NCBI RefSeq assembly: GCF_002087085.1 | Contig: NZ_MWQY01000010.1 | Location: 1 to 64,000, forward strand | Length of the DNA: 64,000 nucleotides | Direction: 5' to 3' | From: Marispirochaeta aestuarii | GTDB lineage: Bacteria; Spirochaetota; Spirochaetia; JC444; Marispirochaetaceae | In this document: positions 53,821 through 62,074 of the stretch, one piece after another | Position numbering within the stretch: the first letter of the stretch is position 1 | Layout of the letters: every line of letters starts with the position of its first letter | The notes under the pieces: generated by a model | The model's database searches: none | Told to the model about the DNA's origin: nothing | What the model saw: the letters and a program-made list of their open reading frames with translations, nothing else | Translations under genes and position numbers: made by a program

Positions 53821-54778
53821 TGGTAAAGGCCGCCTCCGGAACAAATTCGCCTTCCAGAAGACCATTCTCCTTAAGCCATTCGGCATAACGCTCCCAGACT
53901 TCCAGCTTCATCTCTCCCCAGCAGGGCGCCCCGGCCGTGTACTCCCCGGCCAGGTAACGCTGGCTCGCCACAACCAGTTCGCGATCCAGTTCCGGTGCTG
54001 CTTCGAGGAGGATATCCGCAGCCTCTTCCGGGTTTTCGACGGCATAGCGGTACCCCCGGGCTGCTCCTGATATAAAGGCGCGAACCAGCTCGGGATTTTC
54101 CTGGAGCAGGCCGTCCCGGGCAATGAGGACGGGGGTGTAGTAATCCAGTACCGCCTCGGTGGCCAGGGGAATATAGTTGATATCGATCCCTTTAAGCTCC
54201 GCGGCAATGCCGTCCCAGCCACGGAAAATCCAGACAAAATCAATGTCCCCCGCAGTGGCGGCGAAAAAGTCCATCGATCCTATGGGAACGATCTTTACCT
54301 TTGAAAAATCCCCGCCGTCTCCTTCCACCAGGGCCCTGACCATGGCTTCCTCGATGGGTGATCCCCAGCCGCCGTAGGCCTTGCCCTCGAAATCCCTGGG
54401 ACGGCGGATATCCTCGGCGCTGCGGGAGGCGAATCCGGAGGTGTTGTGCTGGATAACCGCAGCCACAGCCTTAAGTGCGTTACCCGCGGCCCGGGCGTAG
54501 GTAACCTCCTCCTGGTAACTCACGGCGAACTCGGCCTTCCCCGACAGAACGAGTCCGGCGGCCCCGGTCTCGGGGGGGAACTCGATGGAGACATCCAGGC
54601 CCTCCTCCTCAAAGAAGCCCAGATCCCGGGCGACATACAGGCCGGTATGGTTTGTATTGATGGTCCAGTCCAGGACCACCGTTACCGCTTCGGGTTTTTC
54701 CGACGATTCTCCGCCTCCTCCGGCAAAGGCCGCCAGGGTCGATACAGCAACAAATAAAACAACAAGTGTTCGTTTCAT
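53801..54778 (-). CDS. thiY: Pyrimidine-precursor binding protein (ThiY/NMT1 family)
   Basis: The 325-residue protein has a signal peptide ending TLAAFAGGGG and opens VTVVLDWTINTNHTGLYVAR, the ThiY/THI5-like signature (LDW-x-x-N-x-N-H-T-G). The late motif GAPCWGEMK is also common in this group. ThiY captures formylaminopyrimidine or hydroxymethylpyrimidine, breakdown products of thiamine. Its ATG overlaps the permease stop by four bases. It supplies substrate to the ThiX/ThiZ pair. Confidence 0.9.
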   Translation of the reverse strand: MKRTLVVLFVAVSTLAAFAGGGGESSEKPEAVTVVLDWTINTNHTGLYVARDLGFFEEEGLDVSIEFPPETGAAGLVLSGKAEFAVSYQEEVTYARAAGNALKAVAAVIQHNTSGFASRSAEDIRRPRDFEGKAYGGWGSPIEEAMVRALVEGDGGDFSKVKIVPIGSMDFFAATAGDIDFVWIFRGWDGIAAELKGIDINYIPLATEAVLDYYTPVLIARDGLLQENPELVRAFISGAARGYRYAVENPEEAADILLEAAPELDRELVVASQRYLAGEYTAGAPCWGEMKLEVWERYAEWLKENGLLEGEFVPEAAFTNEFLPR

Positions 54779-55566
54779 GATTTACTCCTCAGGTTTGCAT
54801 ACTTCCAGGAAAGAAAAAAACGCTCTGCCAGCGACACGGCGGCAAACACCATGAGGCTGACTATGACGACGACGAGAATGGCGGCGAAGACCCGGGGGGT
54901 GTTGAAGGTTTTATATGAACGCATCATATAGACCCCCATGCCCGTCTGGGCGCCAAGCCATTCTCCGATAACAGCTCCCATCACGCTGTAGGTAGCTGCA
55001 ATCCGCAGCCCGGAAAAGAGGTTCGGCAGAGCTCCCGGGAGCCTCACCTGCAGAAATATCTGCAGGGGTTTTGCCCTCATTCCCCGGAACAGATCGATAA
55101 GGTCGGGATCGGTATTCTGCAGTCCGTCTATAAGACTTACGGCCACCGGAAAAAAACAGACAAGAACAACCACCACAACCTTGGCGGTGAGGCCAAAGCC
55201 GAACCAGATCAGAAAAAGAGGATAGATAAAAATGATCGGTACCGTCTGGGAAACCACAATATAGGGATACAGAGCCCTTCGCAGGACCGGGAAGAGGTCC
55301 ATGATAAGGGAAAAGAAGGCCGCCACCAGCAGAGAAAGGATAAATCCGCTCATGGCTGTAAAAAGGGTTACCCCGATGTGGGGCAGCATAAGATCAAACT
55401 GCCGGACCAGGGCTGCAGTAATCGCCGAGGGCGCAGGCAGAATGTATTCCGCCAGCCCCAGCAGTCTGCAGAAGGCTTCCCACAGCAGAATAAAAAGCAG
55501 GCCCGCTGCCATTGAGGGCAGCCGGTCCCTGATTCTATTGGTCACGATACTTGCCGATCTTCTCAT
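54775..55566 (-). CDS. thiX: ABC transporter permease for a thiamine precursor (ThiX-like)
   Basis: The 263-residue protein has six membrane segments and the EAA-type loop GMRAKPLQIFLQVRLPGALPNLFSGLRIAATYSVMGAVIGEW (in pieces, about 150-195) of the SsuC/ThiX family. The preceding thiamine-binding gene overlaps its start by about 30 bases; the alternative GTG 55545 would reduce this. It forms the membrane channel with ThiZ and ThiY. Confidence 0.88.
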   Translation of the reverse strand: MRRSASIVTNRIRDRLPSMAAGLLFILLWEAFCRLLGLAEYILPAPSAITAALVRQFDLMLPHIGVTLFTAMSGFILSLLVAAFFSLIMDLFPVLRRALYPYIVVSQTVPIIFIYPLFLIWFGFGLTAKVVVVVLVCFFPVAVSLIDGLQNTDPDLIDLFRGMRAKPLQIFLQVRLPGALPNLFSGLRIAATYSVMGAVIGEWLGAQTGMGVYMMRSYKTFNTPRVFAAILVVVIVSLMVFAAVSLAERFFLSWKYANLRSKS

Positions 55567-55828
55567 TGAAACTCAGCCCCCCGGGTTTCATGTCCGTCTT
55601 GATGACAGCGCCGACCCGGCTGGCCCCTTCGGCGAGGCAGATACGATGAGCCTCTTTGACCAGATCGAAAAGCTGGTCCATCTCCCCCTCGATGGTCGTC
55701 TCCATGGGACCTATAATATGGGGAAGGCCCGAGGCACGGATCATCTCTATTACTTTATCCACCGTTGGATAAAGCCGTTCGTCGGGGACTCGTGGCAGTA
55801 TTTGAAGACTCAGATGCATGGCGGGCAT
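55535..55828 (-). CDS. Thiamine-binding protein, MTH1187/YkoF-like
   Basis: From ATG 55828, with GGGAGGTG four bases before it, the product has 97 residues: MPAMHLSLQILPRVPDERLY, then VDKVIEMIRASGLPHIIGPM, ETTIEGEMDQLFDLVKEAHR and ..GASRVGAVIKTDMKPGG. This is the ferredoxin-like MTH1187 fold whose members bind thiamine or HMP. As the first gene behind the TPP riboswitch it fits a cytoplasmic carrier or sensor of the imported precursor. An ATG at 55855 lacks a ribosome site and is not used. Confidence 0.86.
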   Translation of the reverse strand: MPAMHLSLQILPRVPDERLYPTVDKVIEMIRASGLPHIIGPMETTIEGEMDQLFDLVKEAHRICLAEGASRVGAVIKTDMKPGGLSFNEKIGKYRDQ

Positions 55829-55865
55829 AGACACCTCCCGGATGTTCTTATTCAAAGGGAGGCGA

Positions 55866-55907
55866 TAAAAAAGACTTCCGTCAGCATTAATATGCCGATT
55901 GAAGTCT
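55866..55907 (-). terminator. Intrinsic terminator in the TPP-riboswitch leader
   Basis: On the minus strand AGACTTC (55907-55901) pairs with GAAGTCT (55878-55872), followed by a run of T. It stands between the riboswitch and the first gene, so ligand binding is expected to favour termination there. Confidence 0.8.
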
Positions 55908-55937
55908 GTGACAAACAGCGGTTAACAGTGACGAACC

Positions 55938-56027
55938 GTCAATCCCTTCGCCGGTATTATCCGGATCAGGTCAGAAGGTCGGAATCGAACCATTCCCTCT
56001 CAGCCGTAACTCACAGCTCCCTTTGAC
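55938..56027 (-). promoter_or_regulatory. Thiamine pyrophosphate (TPP) riboswitch (THI element)
   Basis: The minus strand carries the conserved core GCTGAGAGG (near 56004-55996), then ACCTGATCCGGATAATACC (near 55973-55955) and GCGAAGGGA. The outer stem P1 is closed by GTCAA (56027-56023) with TTGAC (55942-55938). The order and spacing are standard for TPP riboswitches. It lies between a promoter and a terminator and controls the thi transport operon. Confidence 0.95.
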
Positions 56028-56036
56028 TATAACTGA

Positions 56037-56064
56037 AGATTACACTAAAGCCCGGAAAAGTCAA
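56037..56064 (-). promoter_or_regulatory. Promoter of the thi operon
   Basis: TTGACT (56064-56059), 16 bases and TAATCT (56042-56037) on the minus strand put the transcript start about ten bases before the riboswitch P1 stem. A GCCCGG/CCGGGC stem crossing the radical SAM stop may act as that gene's terminator. Confidence 0.6.
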
Positions 56065-56066
56065 GC

Positions 56067-57044
56067 TCAGTGCGCCGGGCTGTAGAACTCTGCGGGACCC
56101 AGTTCCCCTGAAAACGTCATTTTTGACATCCAGGTACGTATTTCCTGACACAGGTCGCATTTGGAGATATACCCTTCCGGGTCCGGGATAAAACCCGAAT
56201 CCCGACGAGCCTGTTCATACAGCGCGGATATGCCTTCGCTGAGCATCATCAGAAACAGCGGATAGCGCTCCGGATCGAGCTCGCTTCCCAGATCTTCATG
56301 ATCAATGGTGAATCCAACGCATCCGGGAGGGATGTAATTCCCGTAGAGGTCCATATGGAAGTGGGAGGTCTCACCCGCTTCGGTGCATGCACCGGGATTT
56401 GCAGCGCAAATTTCTTCCGCCGAGGAGTGCCGAAAAAAGGGCTTGAAACTTTCCAGGGCCCTGCCGTTCATGGTCAATCCGAAACGCCCCGCCGCTCTCA
56501 GCAGGTAATCAGGTCCGAATGCAGCTTCCAGTTCCTCCCTGGTATGCGTCCTTCCATGGTCCAGGGAGGAAAGCTCCCGGTAATACTGTTCCTGCCAGAT
56601 GAAGAAGTTCATCCCCGCAGACTTACAGGCCTCAATCACACCTTCGGGCTTATACAGAGGGATGAACTCAATGTGAAAGGGACAAATCGATACCATGACG
56701 GTATCGCAGCCCGCCGCAGCCAGGCGGGAAAGCTTCTCGATCGCCGAAGCTTTATCGGTAAACCAGGAAGCGTTGGTTTCCAGATAATCAAGCCGCATAC
56801 CCGCATCCCGGAAAACCCCGACGGTATCCAGCAAATCCCTGAATCGAAGGAAGGGTTCTCCCCCGCCGATATGCATGCCCCTGCAGCCGAGAGACCGTGC
56901 TCTATGCAACAGACTGCGCGCGAATTCAGGGTCGATATAGGAGGCATCCCGGCGGGGGGATGATCTGTAGAGACAGTGCCTGCAGGCGGCGGAACAGTTG
57001 TAGTTGCTTATCAAACCGCCGGAAAAAAGGGATGAAATCCGCAT
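56067..57044 (-). CDS. Radical SAM protein of unknown function
   Basis: This 325-residue protein has the cluster motif C17-x3-C21-x2-C24 (NCSAACRHCLY) and the SAM-binding GGGEP at about 59-63. Further cysteines occur late (ANPGACTEAG, PPGCVGFTI, SKCDLCQEI), as in proteins with a second Fe-S site. This layout resembles heme/peptide-modifying or anaerobic sulfatase-maturase relatives, but the middle region is unfamiliar. It lies upstream of the thi promoter but has no link to thiamine synthesis by motif (no ThiC or ThiH pattern). Confidence 0.82.
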   Translation of the reverse strand: MRISSLFSGGLISNYNCSAACRHCLYRSSPRRDASYIDPEFARSLLHRARSLGCRGMHIGGGEPFLRFRDLLDTVGVFRDAGMRLDYLETNASWFTDKASAIEKLSRLAAAGCDTVMVSICPFHIEFIPLYKPEGVIEACKSAGMNFFIWQEQYYRELSSLDHGRTHTREELEAAFGPDYLLRAAGRFGLTMNGRALESFKPFFRHSSAEEICAANPGACTEAGETSHFHMDLYGNYIPPGCVGFTIDHEDLGSELDPERYPLFLMMLSEGISALYEQARRDSGFIPDPEGYISKCDLCQEIRTWMSKMTFSGELGPAEFYSPAH

Positions 57045-57168
57045 GGGTCGATTATAGCATGATCCTGCTGTTCAAGAACGAGGGGACTATCCCTGCACCC
57101 GTGAATACCCGGGAAGGAATGGGAAACCGGCTTGAATGCCGGCCCGGGAGGTGTTAAATTCATGAAAA

Positions 57169-58134
57169 ATGAATAATCTGAATAGTAAATCCCGTATAAA
57201 TAGGTACAGACCGCTGTATGTTTCCATTCTGATGCTGATGGTTATCTCCTGCCGGCATTTTCCGATAAGGGAAACAACTATTTCTCCTGATGCCCTGGAA
57301 GAGTACAGAACTAATCTGCTCCAGTGGAACAGCATAGCCTCTACCGATAAGGATCTGAATCCGGTTTCACCCCTGCCTGTTGAGCATTACGAGGTTCCCA
57401 TTGAAGCGCTGCATACGCTGAATGGGCTTTTTTTCATCGGGTTCAGTGTCGTATCTGATGCAGAGGCTGCTGAAACCGGCATAGAGGCCAATCATCATCA
57501 GCCCGGCACCGCCCCCCGTCTCAAGGGTGTGCGCAGGGTTTTCATTATCTTCGACGTTCCGGAAAAACCTGAACAGGAAGATCCCGGAATTGCCGGGGTG
57601 CTTCTGGACGGGAACGGCTGGGTACTCACCGTGGCTCATCCCTTCTCCAATCCCTCCCTGGCGAATCTTCCGTTGTACGCCCGAATCGGGGAGGATTCCT
57701 CCTGGTATAGCGCTGATCACCGCATGACAGCCCGGTCCAGCAATCTCGCCCTGGTCCACTTTGCCCTGAAGGGGAAGAATCTCATGGCCCCGGCCTTCGC
57801 CCAGGCGAAACAGGGGAGTCCGGCATTCATCGGGTATAAGGGAACAGAGGAGAAAATCCTGATTGAGAAAACAGAGGAGACCCTCCAACTGGGAGATTCC
57901 CTTGTATTCAGGGCGAACCTTGTTTCCAGATCCATCGAGCACAGGGATTCTCTGATCAGCGGACTTCCCCTTGTAAATCAGGAGGGGGAAATTCTGGGGC
58001 TCTACTATTACCAGTCCCTGGACGGCAGGTTCAGCGGCTACGCCGGCTGGAAGGAATTACCCGGCCTGATTGATTCCATGATTCATCTGCTGCACCGGGA
58101 ATTACTTTCAGAACTTCGCCGGACAAATTCCTGA
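57169..58134 (+). CDS. Lipoprotein with a degenerate trypsin-like (HtrA-type) protease fold
   Basis: This 321-residue protein has a lipobox at C28 (LMVISC). The body resembles trypsin-like serine proteases: GVLLDGNGWVLTVAHPF puts the catalytic His at 157, SGLPLVNQEGEILGLYYY puts the Ser at 264, but the Asp of the D-L-A-L motif is N192 (SSNLALVHF). Such a change normally removes activity, so it may be a binding or chaperone protein. GGAGG is followed by a four-codon frame (MKNE, stop) before the true ATG 57169. A small membrane protein gene follows 12 bases downstream. Confidence 0.68.
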   Translation: MNNLNSKSRINRYRPLYVSILMLMVISCRHFPIRETTISPDALEEYRTNLLQWNSIASTDKDLNPVSPLPVEHYEVPIEALHTLNGLFFIGFSVVSDAEAAETGIEANHHQPGTAPRLKGVRRVFIIFDVPEKPEQEDPGIAGVLLDGNGWVLTVAHPFSNPSLANLPLYARIGEDSSWYSADHRMTARSSNLALVHFALKGKNLMAPAFAQAKQGSPAFIGYKGTEEKILIEKTEETLQLGDSLVFRANLVSRSIEHRDSLISGLPLVNQEGEILGLYYYQSLDGRFSGYAGWKELPGLIDSMIHLLHRELLSELRRTNS

Positions 58135-58146
58135 TTTGGAGCTTGT

Positions 58147-58602
58147 ATGATTCTTACCCTGGTTCAGTTGTTAATTGCCCTTTCGCTACTTATTGTGGAG
58201 ACTGTTATAGCCATTGCAGTCCACTCCCATTTTTCCCGGCCACTGGAAACGATAAAATCCTGGTTTCTTGCCCATCGCCGTCTATCGCTGCGGGTAATTT
58301 TACCGGTTCTTCTGGTGCTGAATTTCGGCATGGCAGTGCTGTTCTCCTTTACCCTTGGAGCTCCCGAGGGAACTGACGAACAGGTTGAGCTCGAAGAGCC
58401 CTCCGGCATAGCCAGGGACTTCTTCGAGACCCTGCCTGAACTCAAACAGCCCCGGGTACCGGAGCCGAAACAGCAGCAGGCGGAGGAACCCCGGATCATG
58501 AAGGGCCTTCCGGCGGATTCGACCCTGAATATTCCCTCGCTGAACAGCGGAAGTCCGGAAAACGAAAGCCCCTCCGCCGGGAAGGCTCCCGAGGATCAGT
58601 AA
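58147..58602 (+). CDS. Small membrane protein, two transmembrane helices and a Pro/Glu-rich tail
   Basis: The 151-residue protein has hydrophobic helices at about 5-27 and 48-70, then a disordered tail rich in Pro, Glu and Gln (LPELKQPRVPEPKQQQAEEP). GGAG lies five bases before the ATG. It follows the protease-like lipoprotein gene and probably shares its transcript. No family is recognised. The tail could contact a partner outside the membrane. Confidence 0.65.
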   Translation: MILTLVQLLIALSLLIVETVIAIAVHSHFSRPLETIKSWFLAHRRLSLRVILPVLLVLNFGMAVLFSFTLGAPEGTDEQVELEEPSGIARDFFETLPELKQPRVPEPKQQQAEEPRIMKGLPADSTLNIPSLNSGSPENESPSAGKAPEDQ

Positions 58603-58610
58603 GATAAAGC

Positions 58611-59975
58611 TCAGCGGACAAGGGCCGGACGCTTGCTGTCGAACTTCCAGCCCGGAATAAGGTACTGCATGGCCTCCGCATCGTCGCGATCCCCGTGCTT
58701 CAGGGTTTTGTAGAGCCTGTGGGCCTCCTCTACCCGCTGCATATCGATTTCAAGGCCAAGGCCCGGTTTTTCCGGAATCTCAATATACCCTCCACTGATG
58801 CTGTAGGGCTCCTTTGTAAGACGTTGCCCATCCTGCCAGATCCAGTGGGTATCCATGGCGGTAATGTCGCCGGGTGCAGCGGCGGCCACCTGGGTGAAGA
58901 TTGCCAGAGAGATATCGAAGTGGTTGTTGGAGTGGGAACCCCAGGTAAGTCCCCAGTCATTGCAGACCTGGGCAGCCCGGACTGAACCGCTCATGGTCCA
59001 GAAATGGGGGTCCGCCAGGGGAATATCCACGGATTTCAGGACCACGGAGTGATGGAACTGCCGCCAGTTGGTGGCAATCATGTTCGTGGCAACGGGAATG
59101 TTTGTCGCAGTTTTGAACTCCGCCATGATCTCCCGGCCTGAGAATCCCTGTTCGGGACCGCAGGGGTCTTCCGCGTAGCTCAGATCCTCCTTCATTTCCA
59201 GGCAGAGCCGTACCGCCTCCTCCAGAGACCAGGCGCCGTTGGGATCTATATTGATACGGGCATCGGGAAACTCCTTCGCCAGGGCCCTGATTACCTCCGC
59301 CTCTTTTTCTCCCTCCAGAACTCCCCCCTTCAGCTTGAAATCCCTGAAGCCGTAATGCTCCCTTGCGGCCCCGGCCTGCTCAAGGATTGCATCGACGGTC
59401 AAAGCGGCCTGACGCCTGATCCTGAACCATGGCACCGGGCTGGACTTCTCATCCAGGTAGGGAAGATCTGTGCCGTTTTTATCCGCTACAAAAAAGAGGT
59501 ACCCCAGCATAAGGACCCTGTCCCGCTGCAGACCGTCCCCCAGAAGAGCTGCCGCAGGAACCTGCAGGTACTGTCCCAAAAGGTCCAGAAGAGCCGATTC
59601 AACGGCTATCTCGGCGTGGACAACAAAGCGGAGCTGACTCAGATCCAGTTCCTGCAGACCTTCTCCTCCGTCGGCACTGCGCCCCGGGTCCGCCCCGGAG
59701 AGGGACTTGAGAATACCCTTGTAATCCCCGATGGGTTTTCCCACCACATGGGGTATATAGCTTTTCAGAGCGGCAAGGATATGCTCGCCGCCGTGGACCT
59801 CCCCGAGGCCGGTTTTCCCGGAACTGTCGGTGAGGATTACGATATTTCTGGTAAAAACGGGACCGTGTGCTCCGCTTAAGGAGAGCAGCATACTGTCGTA
59901 GCCGGCCACTGGAATAACCTTCATCCCGGTAACTACAGGGGATCCCTGAATCTTCTGATCCTTGTATGAACTCAT
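58611..59975 (-). CDS. gudD: Glucarate dehydratase
   Basis: The enzyme converts glucarate to 5-keto-4-deoxyglucarate, an enolase-superfamily reaction. The 454-residue protein has all GudD residues: K214/K216 in FKLKGG, metal ligands D244 (IDPNGAW), E269 (YAEDPCG) and N298 (ATNMIATNW), and the general base H348 in [10 protein letters not shown]. It opens [16 protein letters not shown], as usual. It is divergent from a PrpR-type sigma-54 activator across 146 bases, and a candidate -24/-12 promoter precedes it. No glucarate transporter or aldolase gene is visible here. Confidence 0.95.
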   Translation of the reverse strand: MSSYKDQKIQGSPVVTGMKVIPVAGYDSMLLSLSGAHGPVFTRNIVILTDSSGKTGLGEVHGGEHILAALKSYIPHVVGKPIGDYKGILKSLSGADPGRSADGGEGLQELDLSQLRFVVHAEIAVESALLDLLGQYLQVPAAALLGDGLQRDRVLMLGYLFFVADKNGTDLPYLDEKSSPVPWFRIRRQAALTVDAILEQAGAAREHYGFRDFKLKGGVLEGEKEAEVIRALAKEFPDARINIDPNGAWSLEEAVRLCLEMKEDLSYAEDPCGPEQGFSGREIMAEFKTATNIPVATNMIATNWRQFHHSVVLKSVDIPLADPHFWTMSGSVRAAQVCNDWGLTWGSHSNNHFDISLAIFTQVAAAAPGDITAMDTHWIWQDGQRLTKEPYSISGGYIEIPEKPGLGLEIDMQRVEEAHRLYKTLKHGDRDDAEAMQYLIPGWKFDSKRPALVR

Positions 59976-60010
59976 TCTTGCATCCTTGAATAATTGATTT
60001 TTACCGATTC

Positions 60011-60035
60011 AAGCATAGCATGCACCCCATGGGGT
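60011..60035 (-). promoter_or_regulatory. Candidate sigma-54 promoter for gudD with an overlapping palindrome
   Basis: On the minus strand GG (60026-60025), ten bases and GC (60014-60013) give correct -24/-12 spacing in GGGGTGCATGCTATGCTT, a partial match to consensus. The perfect palindrome ACCCCATGGGGT (60024-60035) overlaps the -24 side. It lies 36 bases upstream of the gudD start. Confidence 0.45.
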
Positions 60036-60058
60036 ATCTTGCAAAAACCGGATGGGCT

Positions 60059-60088
60059 TTGTACTTTATGTCCAGGTACGAATATAGA
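60059..60088 (+). promoter_or_regulatory. Putative sigma-70 promoter of the PrpR-type regulator gene
   Basis: TTGTAC (60059-60064), an 18-base spacer and TATAGA (60083-60088) precede GGGAG and ATG 60122. The match is moderate. Confidence 0.4.
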
Positions 60089-60121
60089 AAGTATAAGTCT
60101 CGCCGCATAACGGGAGTATGA

Positions 60122-62035
60122 ATGATCAGGATAACGGTGGTAGCCCCGGACCGGGAACTGGGACGACTTTTCTCGGAAGCCTTTGAAGAGCACGACGAAC
60201 AGATTCATCCTGCGGACCCGAAACAGGAGATATATGAGCTGGAGGTACTGATTGAGCACAATCATGACCGCATACGCCAGCTGCAAATAGAGGGCGATGT
60301 CGTCGTAGCCAGGGGACACACCGCCCAGATTCTCCTGGAAAACGAGAACTCTGTTCCGGTGGTTAAGCTTCCGGTTACAGGGAACGATATTATCCGTTGT
60401 CTCAAGGAGTGCGGCGAACTCTTTCCCGAGCGCAGACCGATCATCATGGGAACCCGGAATATCGTGTTTCAGGTGGAAAACCTCTACGACCTTTTCGGCC
60501 GCGGACTGACACCGGTACTCCTCACCGAACAGACTCCCAGGGAAATAGCCGCCATGTTCGAACTGATGGCAGACCCCGAAACAAGCGTCATGATCGGCGG
60601 CAGAATGGTCTGCGAACATGCCCAGCAGCAGGGGATTCCCCATGTAATGCTCCGGTCCGGGCGCCTGGCTGTCTGGCAGACAATTACGGAAGCCAAGCGG
60701 GTCGCCTGGATCAGCAGGGTGGAACAGGAAAAAGCCACCCGCTACAAATCGGTTCTGGACTGTGCCACGGAAGGGATTCTCGTTGTGGACCGTAAAGGAC
60801 GTCTGAGCATAATGAACGCCACCTGCGAAGAGATGCTGGGAATACAGGCTGACAAGAGCATCGGAAAAGAGATAAGCGAGCTCTTTGGGGAAAGCGATCT
60901 GCACGGCTTTATTCTGCGTTCCGGCAGCCTGCGGGATGAAATTCTTCTGTTTAAAGGACAGAGTTTCGCGGCAAACAAGGACACGGTTGTCCACAAGGCG
61001 GAAAAGATCGGAACAGTAATCACCCTGAGGCGTGTCAGGGAGATTCAGGAAACCGAGGTCAACATCCGCGAAAAAATGCACAGGAAAGGTCATACAGCCA
61101 GACACACCTTCAAGGATATTATCGGGGTCGGAAAAACCATACAGGCGACCATGGAAAAGGCCCGCAGTTTCAGCAGCGTTGATTCCAACGTGCTTATTTA
61201 CGGTGGGACCGGTACGGGCAAGGAACTCTTTGCCCAGAGTATTCATAACAACAGCTCCCGTCGTAAGGGACCCTTTGTCGCCATAAACTGCGCCGCCATA
61301 TCCGAGAGCCTTCTGGAAAGCGAACTCTTCGGATACGTCCGGGGAGCCTTCACCGGAGCCAGCAGGGGAGGAAAACCCGGGCTCTTCGAACTCGCCCACA
61401 GGGGAACCGTCTTCCTGGACGAGGTATCCGAGATGTCCCTGCGCCTTCAGGGGAGACTTCTCAGAGTCCTGCAGGAGAAGGAGCTTATGCGCCTGGGGGA
61501 CGACAAGATCATTCCCGTGGACATCCGGATTATCTCCGCGGTCAACAGGGACCTCAAGACCCTGGTGGATGCCGGAAAGTTCCGGGAGGACCTCTTCTAC
61601 CGTCTGGATGTGCTCAACCTCGACCTGCCGTCCCTGGAATCCCGCAGGGAAGACATCCCCTTCTTAAGCCGCTATTTTATCCAGTCCCTGGGAGAAAAAA
61701 ACGGTCCCCGGAAAACCCTGGAAAAATCCGCCCTTGAGTATCTTCAGGGAAGGAGCTGGCGGGGCAACATCCGGGAACTTATGAACGCCTGCGAACGGCT
61801 GTACGTTCTGAGTGAAACAGACCGCATCGACGAAAACGAAGCCCGGCGTATTCTCGGGGCGGAAGAATCCCCGGGAGTAAGCTCCGTCCTGCCGGGCAGC
61901 AGTATCGATGACGAGACGCTCCGGACACTGCTGGAGGAAGAGGGATACCGTAAGGACCGGGTGGCCGAACGCCTGGGCATTCACCGCTCCACCCTGTGGA
62001 GGCGGATAAAAAAACTCAATCCACCCCGGAACTAA
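60122..62035 (+). CDS. Sigma-54-dependent activator, PrpR-type sensor, PAS, AAA+ and Fis-like HTH
   Basis: The 637-residue protein has a PrpR_N-like sensor (about 1-200, with AVWQTITEAKRVAWI), PAS (205-300) and an AAA+ domain. Walker A is GGTGTGKE (361-368), the sigma-54 contact motif is GAFTGA (408-413), and Walker B lies in GTVFLDEVSEM. The C-terminal Fis-type HTH is RVAERLGIHRSTLWRRI. PrpR-like sensors answer to organic acids or their CoA esters. It is divergent from gudD and convergent with a UROD-family gene, both of which have -24/-12 promoter candidates, so it probably drives both. Confidence 0.93.
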   Translation: MIRITVVAPDRELGRLFSEAFEEHDEQIHPADPKQEIYELEVLIEHNHDRIRQLQIEGDVVVARGHTAQILLENENSVPVVKLPVTGNDIIRCLKECGELFPERRPIIMGTRNIVFQVENLYDLFGRGLTPVLLTEQTPREIAAMFELMADPETSVMIGGRMVCEHAQQQGIPHVMLRSGRLAVWQTITEAKRVAWISRVEQEKATRYKSVLDCATEGILVVDRKGRLSIMNATCEEMLGIQADKSIGKEISELFGESDLHGFILRSGSLRDEILLFKGQSFAANKDTVVHKAEKIGTVITLRRVREIQETEVNIREKMHRKGHTARHTFKDIIGVGKTIQATMEKARSFSSVDSNVLIYGGTGTGKELFAQSIHNNSSRRKGPFVAINCAAISESLLESELFGYVRGAFTGASRGGKPGLFELAHRGTVFLDEVSEMSLRLQGRLLRVLQEKELMRLGDDKIIPVDIRIISAVNRDLKTLVDAGKFREDLFYRLDVLNLDLPSLESRREDIPFLSRYFIQSLGEKNGPRKTLEKSALEYLQGRSWRGNIRELMNACERLYVLSETDRIDENEARRILGAEESPGVSSVLPGSSIDDETLRTLLEEEGYRKDRVAERLGIHRSTLWRRIKKLNPPRN

Positions 62036-62074
62036 TCCCAGGGACCAGAGTCCCGGTCCCCGCTCTGCCCTCTT

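Noticed and set aside
53029-55566. Taurine/nitrate/alkanesulfonate transporter assignment
   Set aside because: Sequence type alone would allow it, but the ThiY signature LDWTINTNHTGLY and the TPP riboswitch upstream decide for thiamine precursor uptake.
59972-61399. 475-codon open frame on the minus strand
   Set aside because: It is the antisense of the sigma-54 activator, whose domains and motifs are complete on the plus strand; the minus reading has no recognisable protein pattern.
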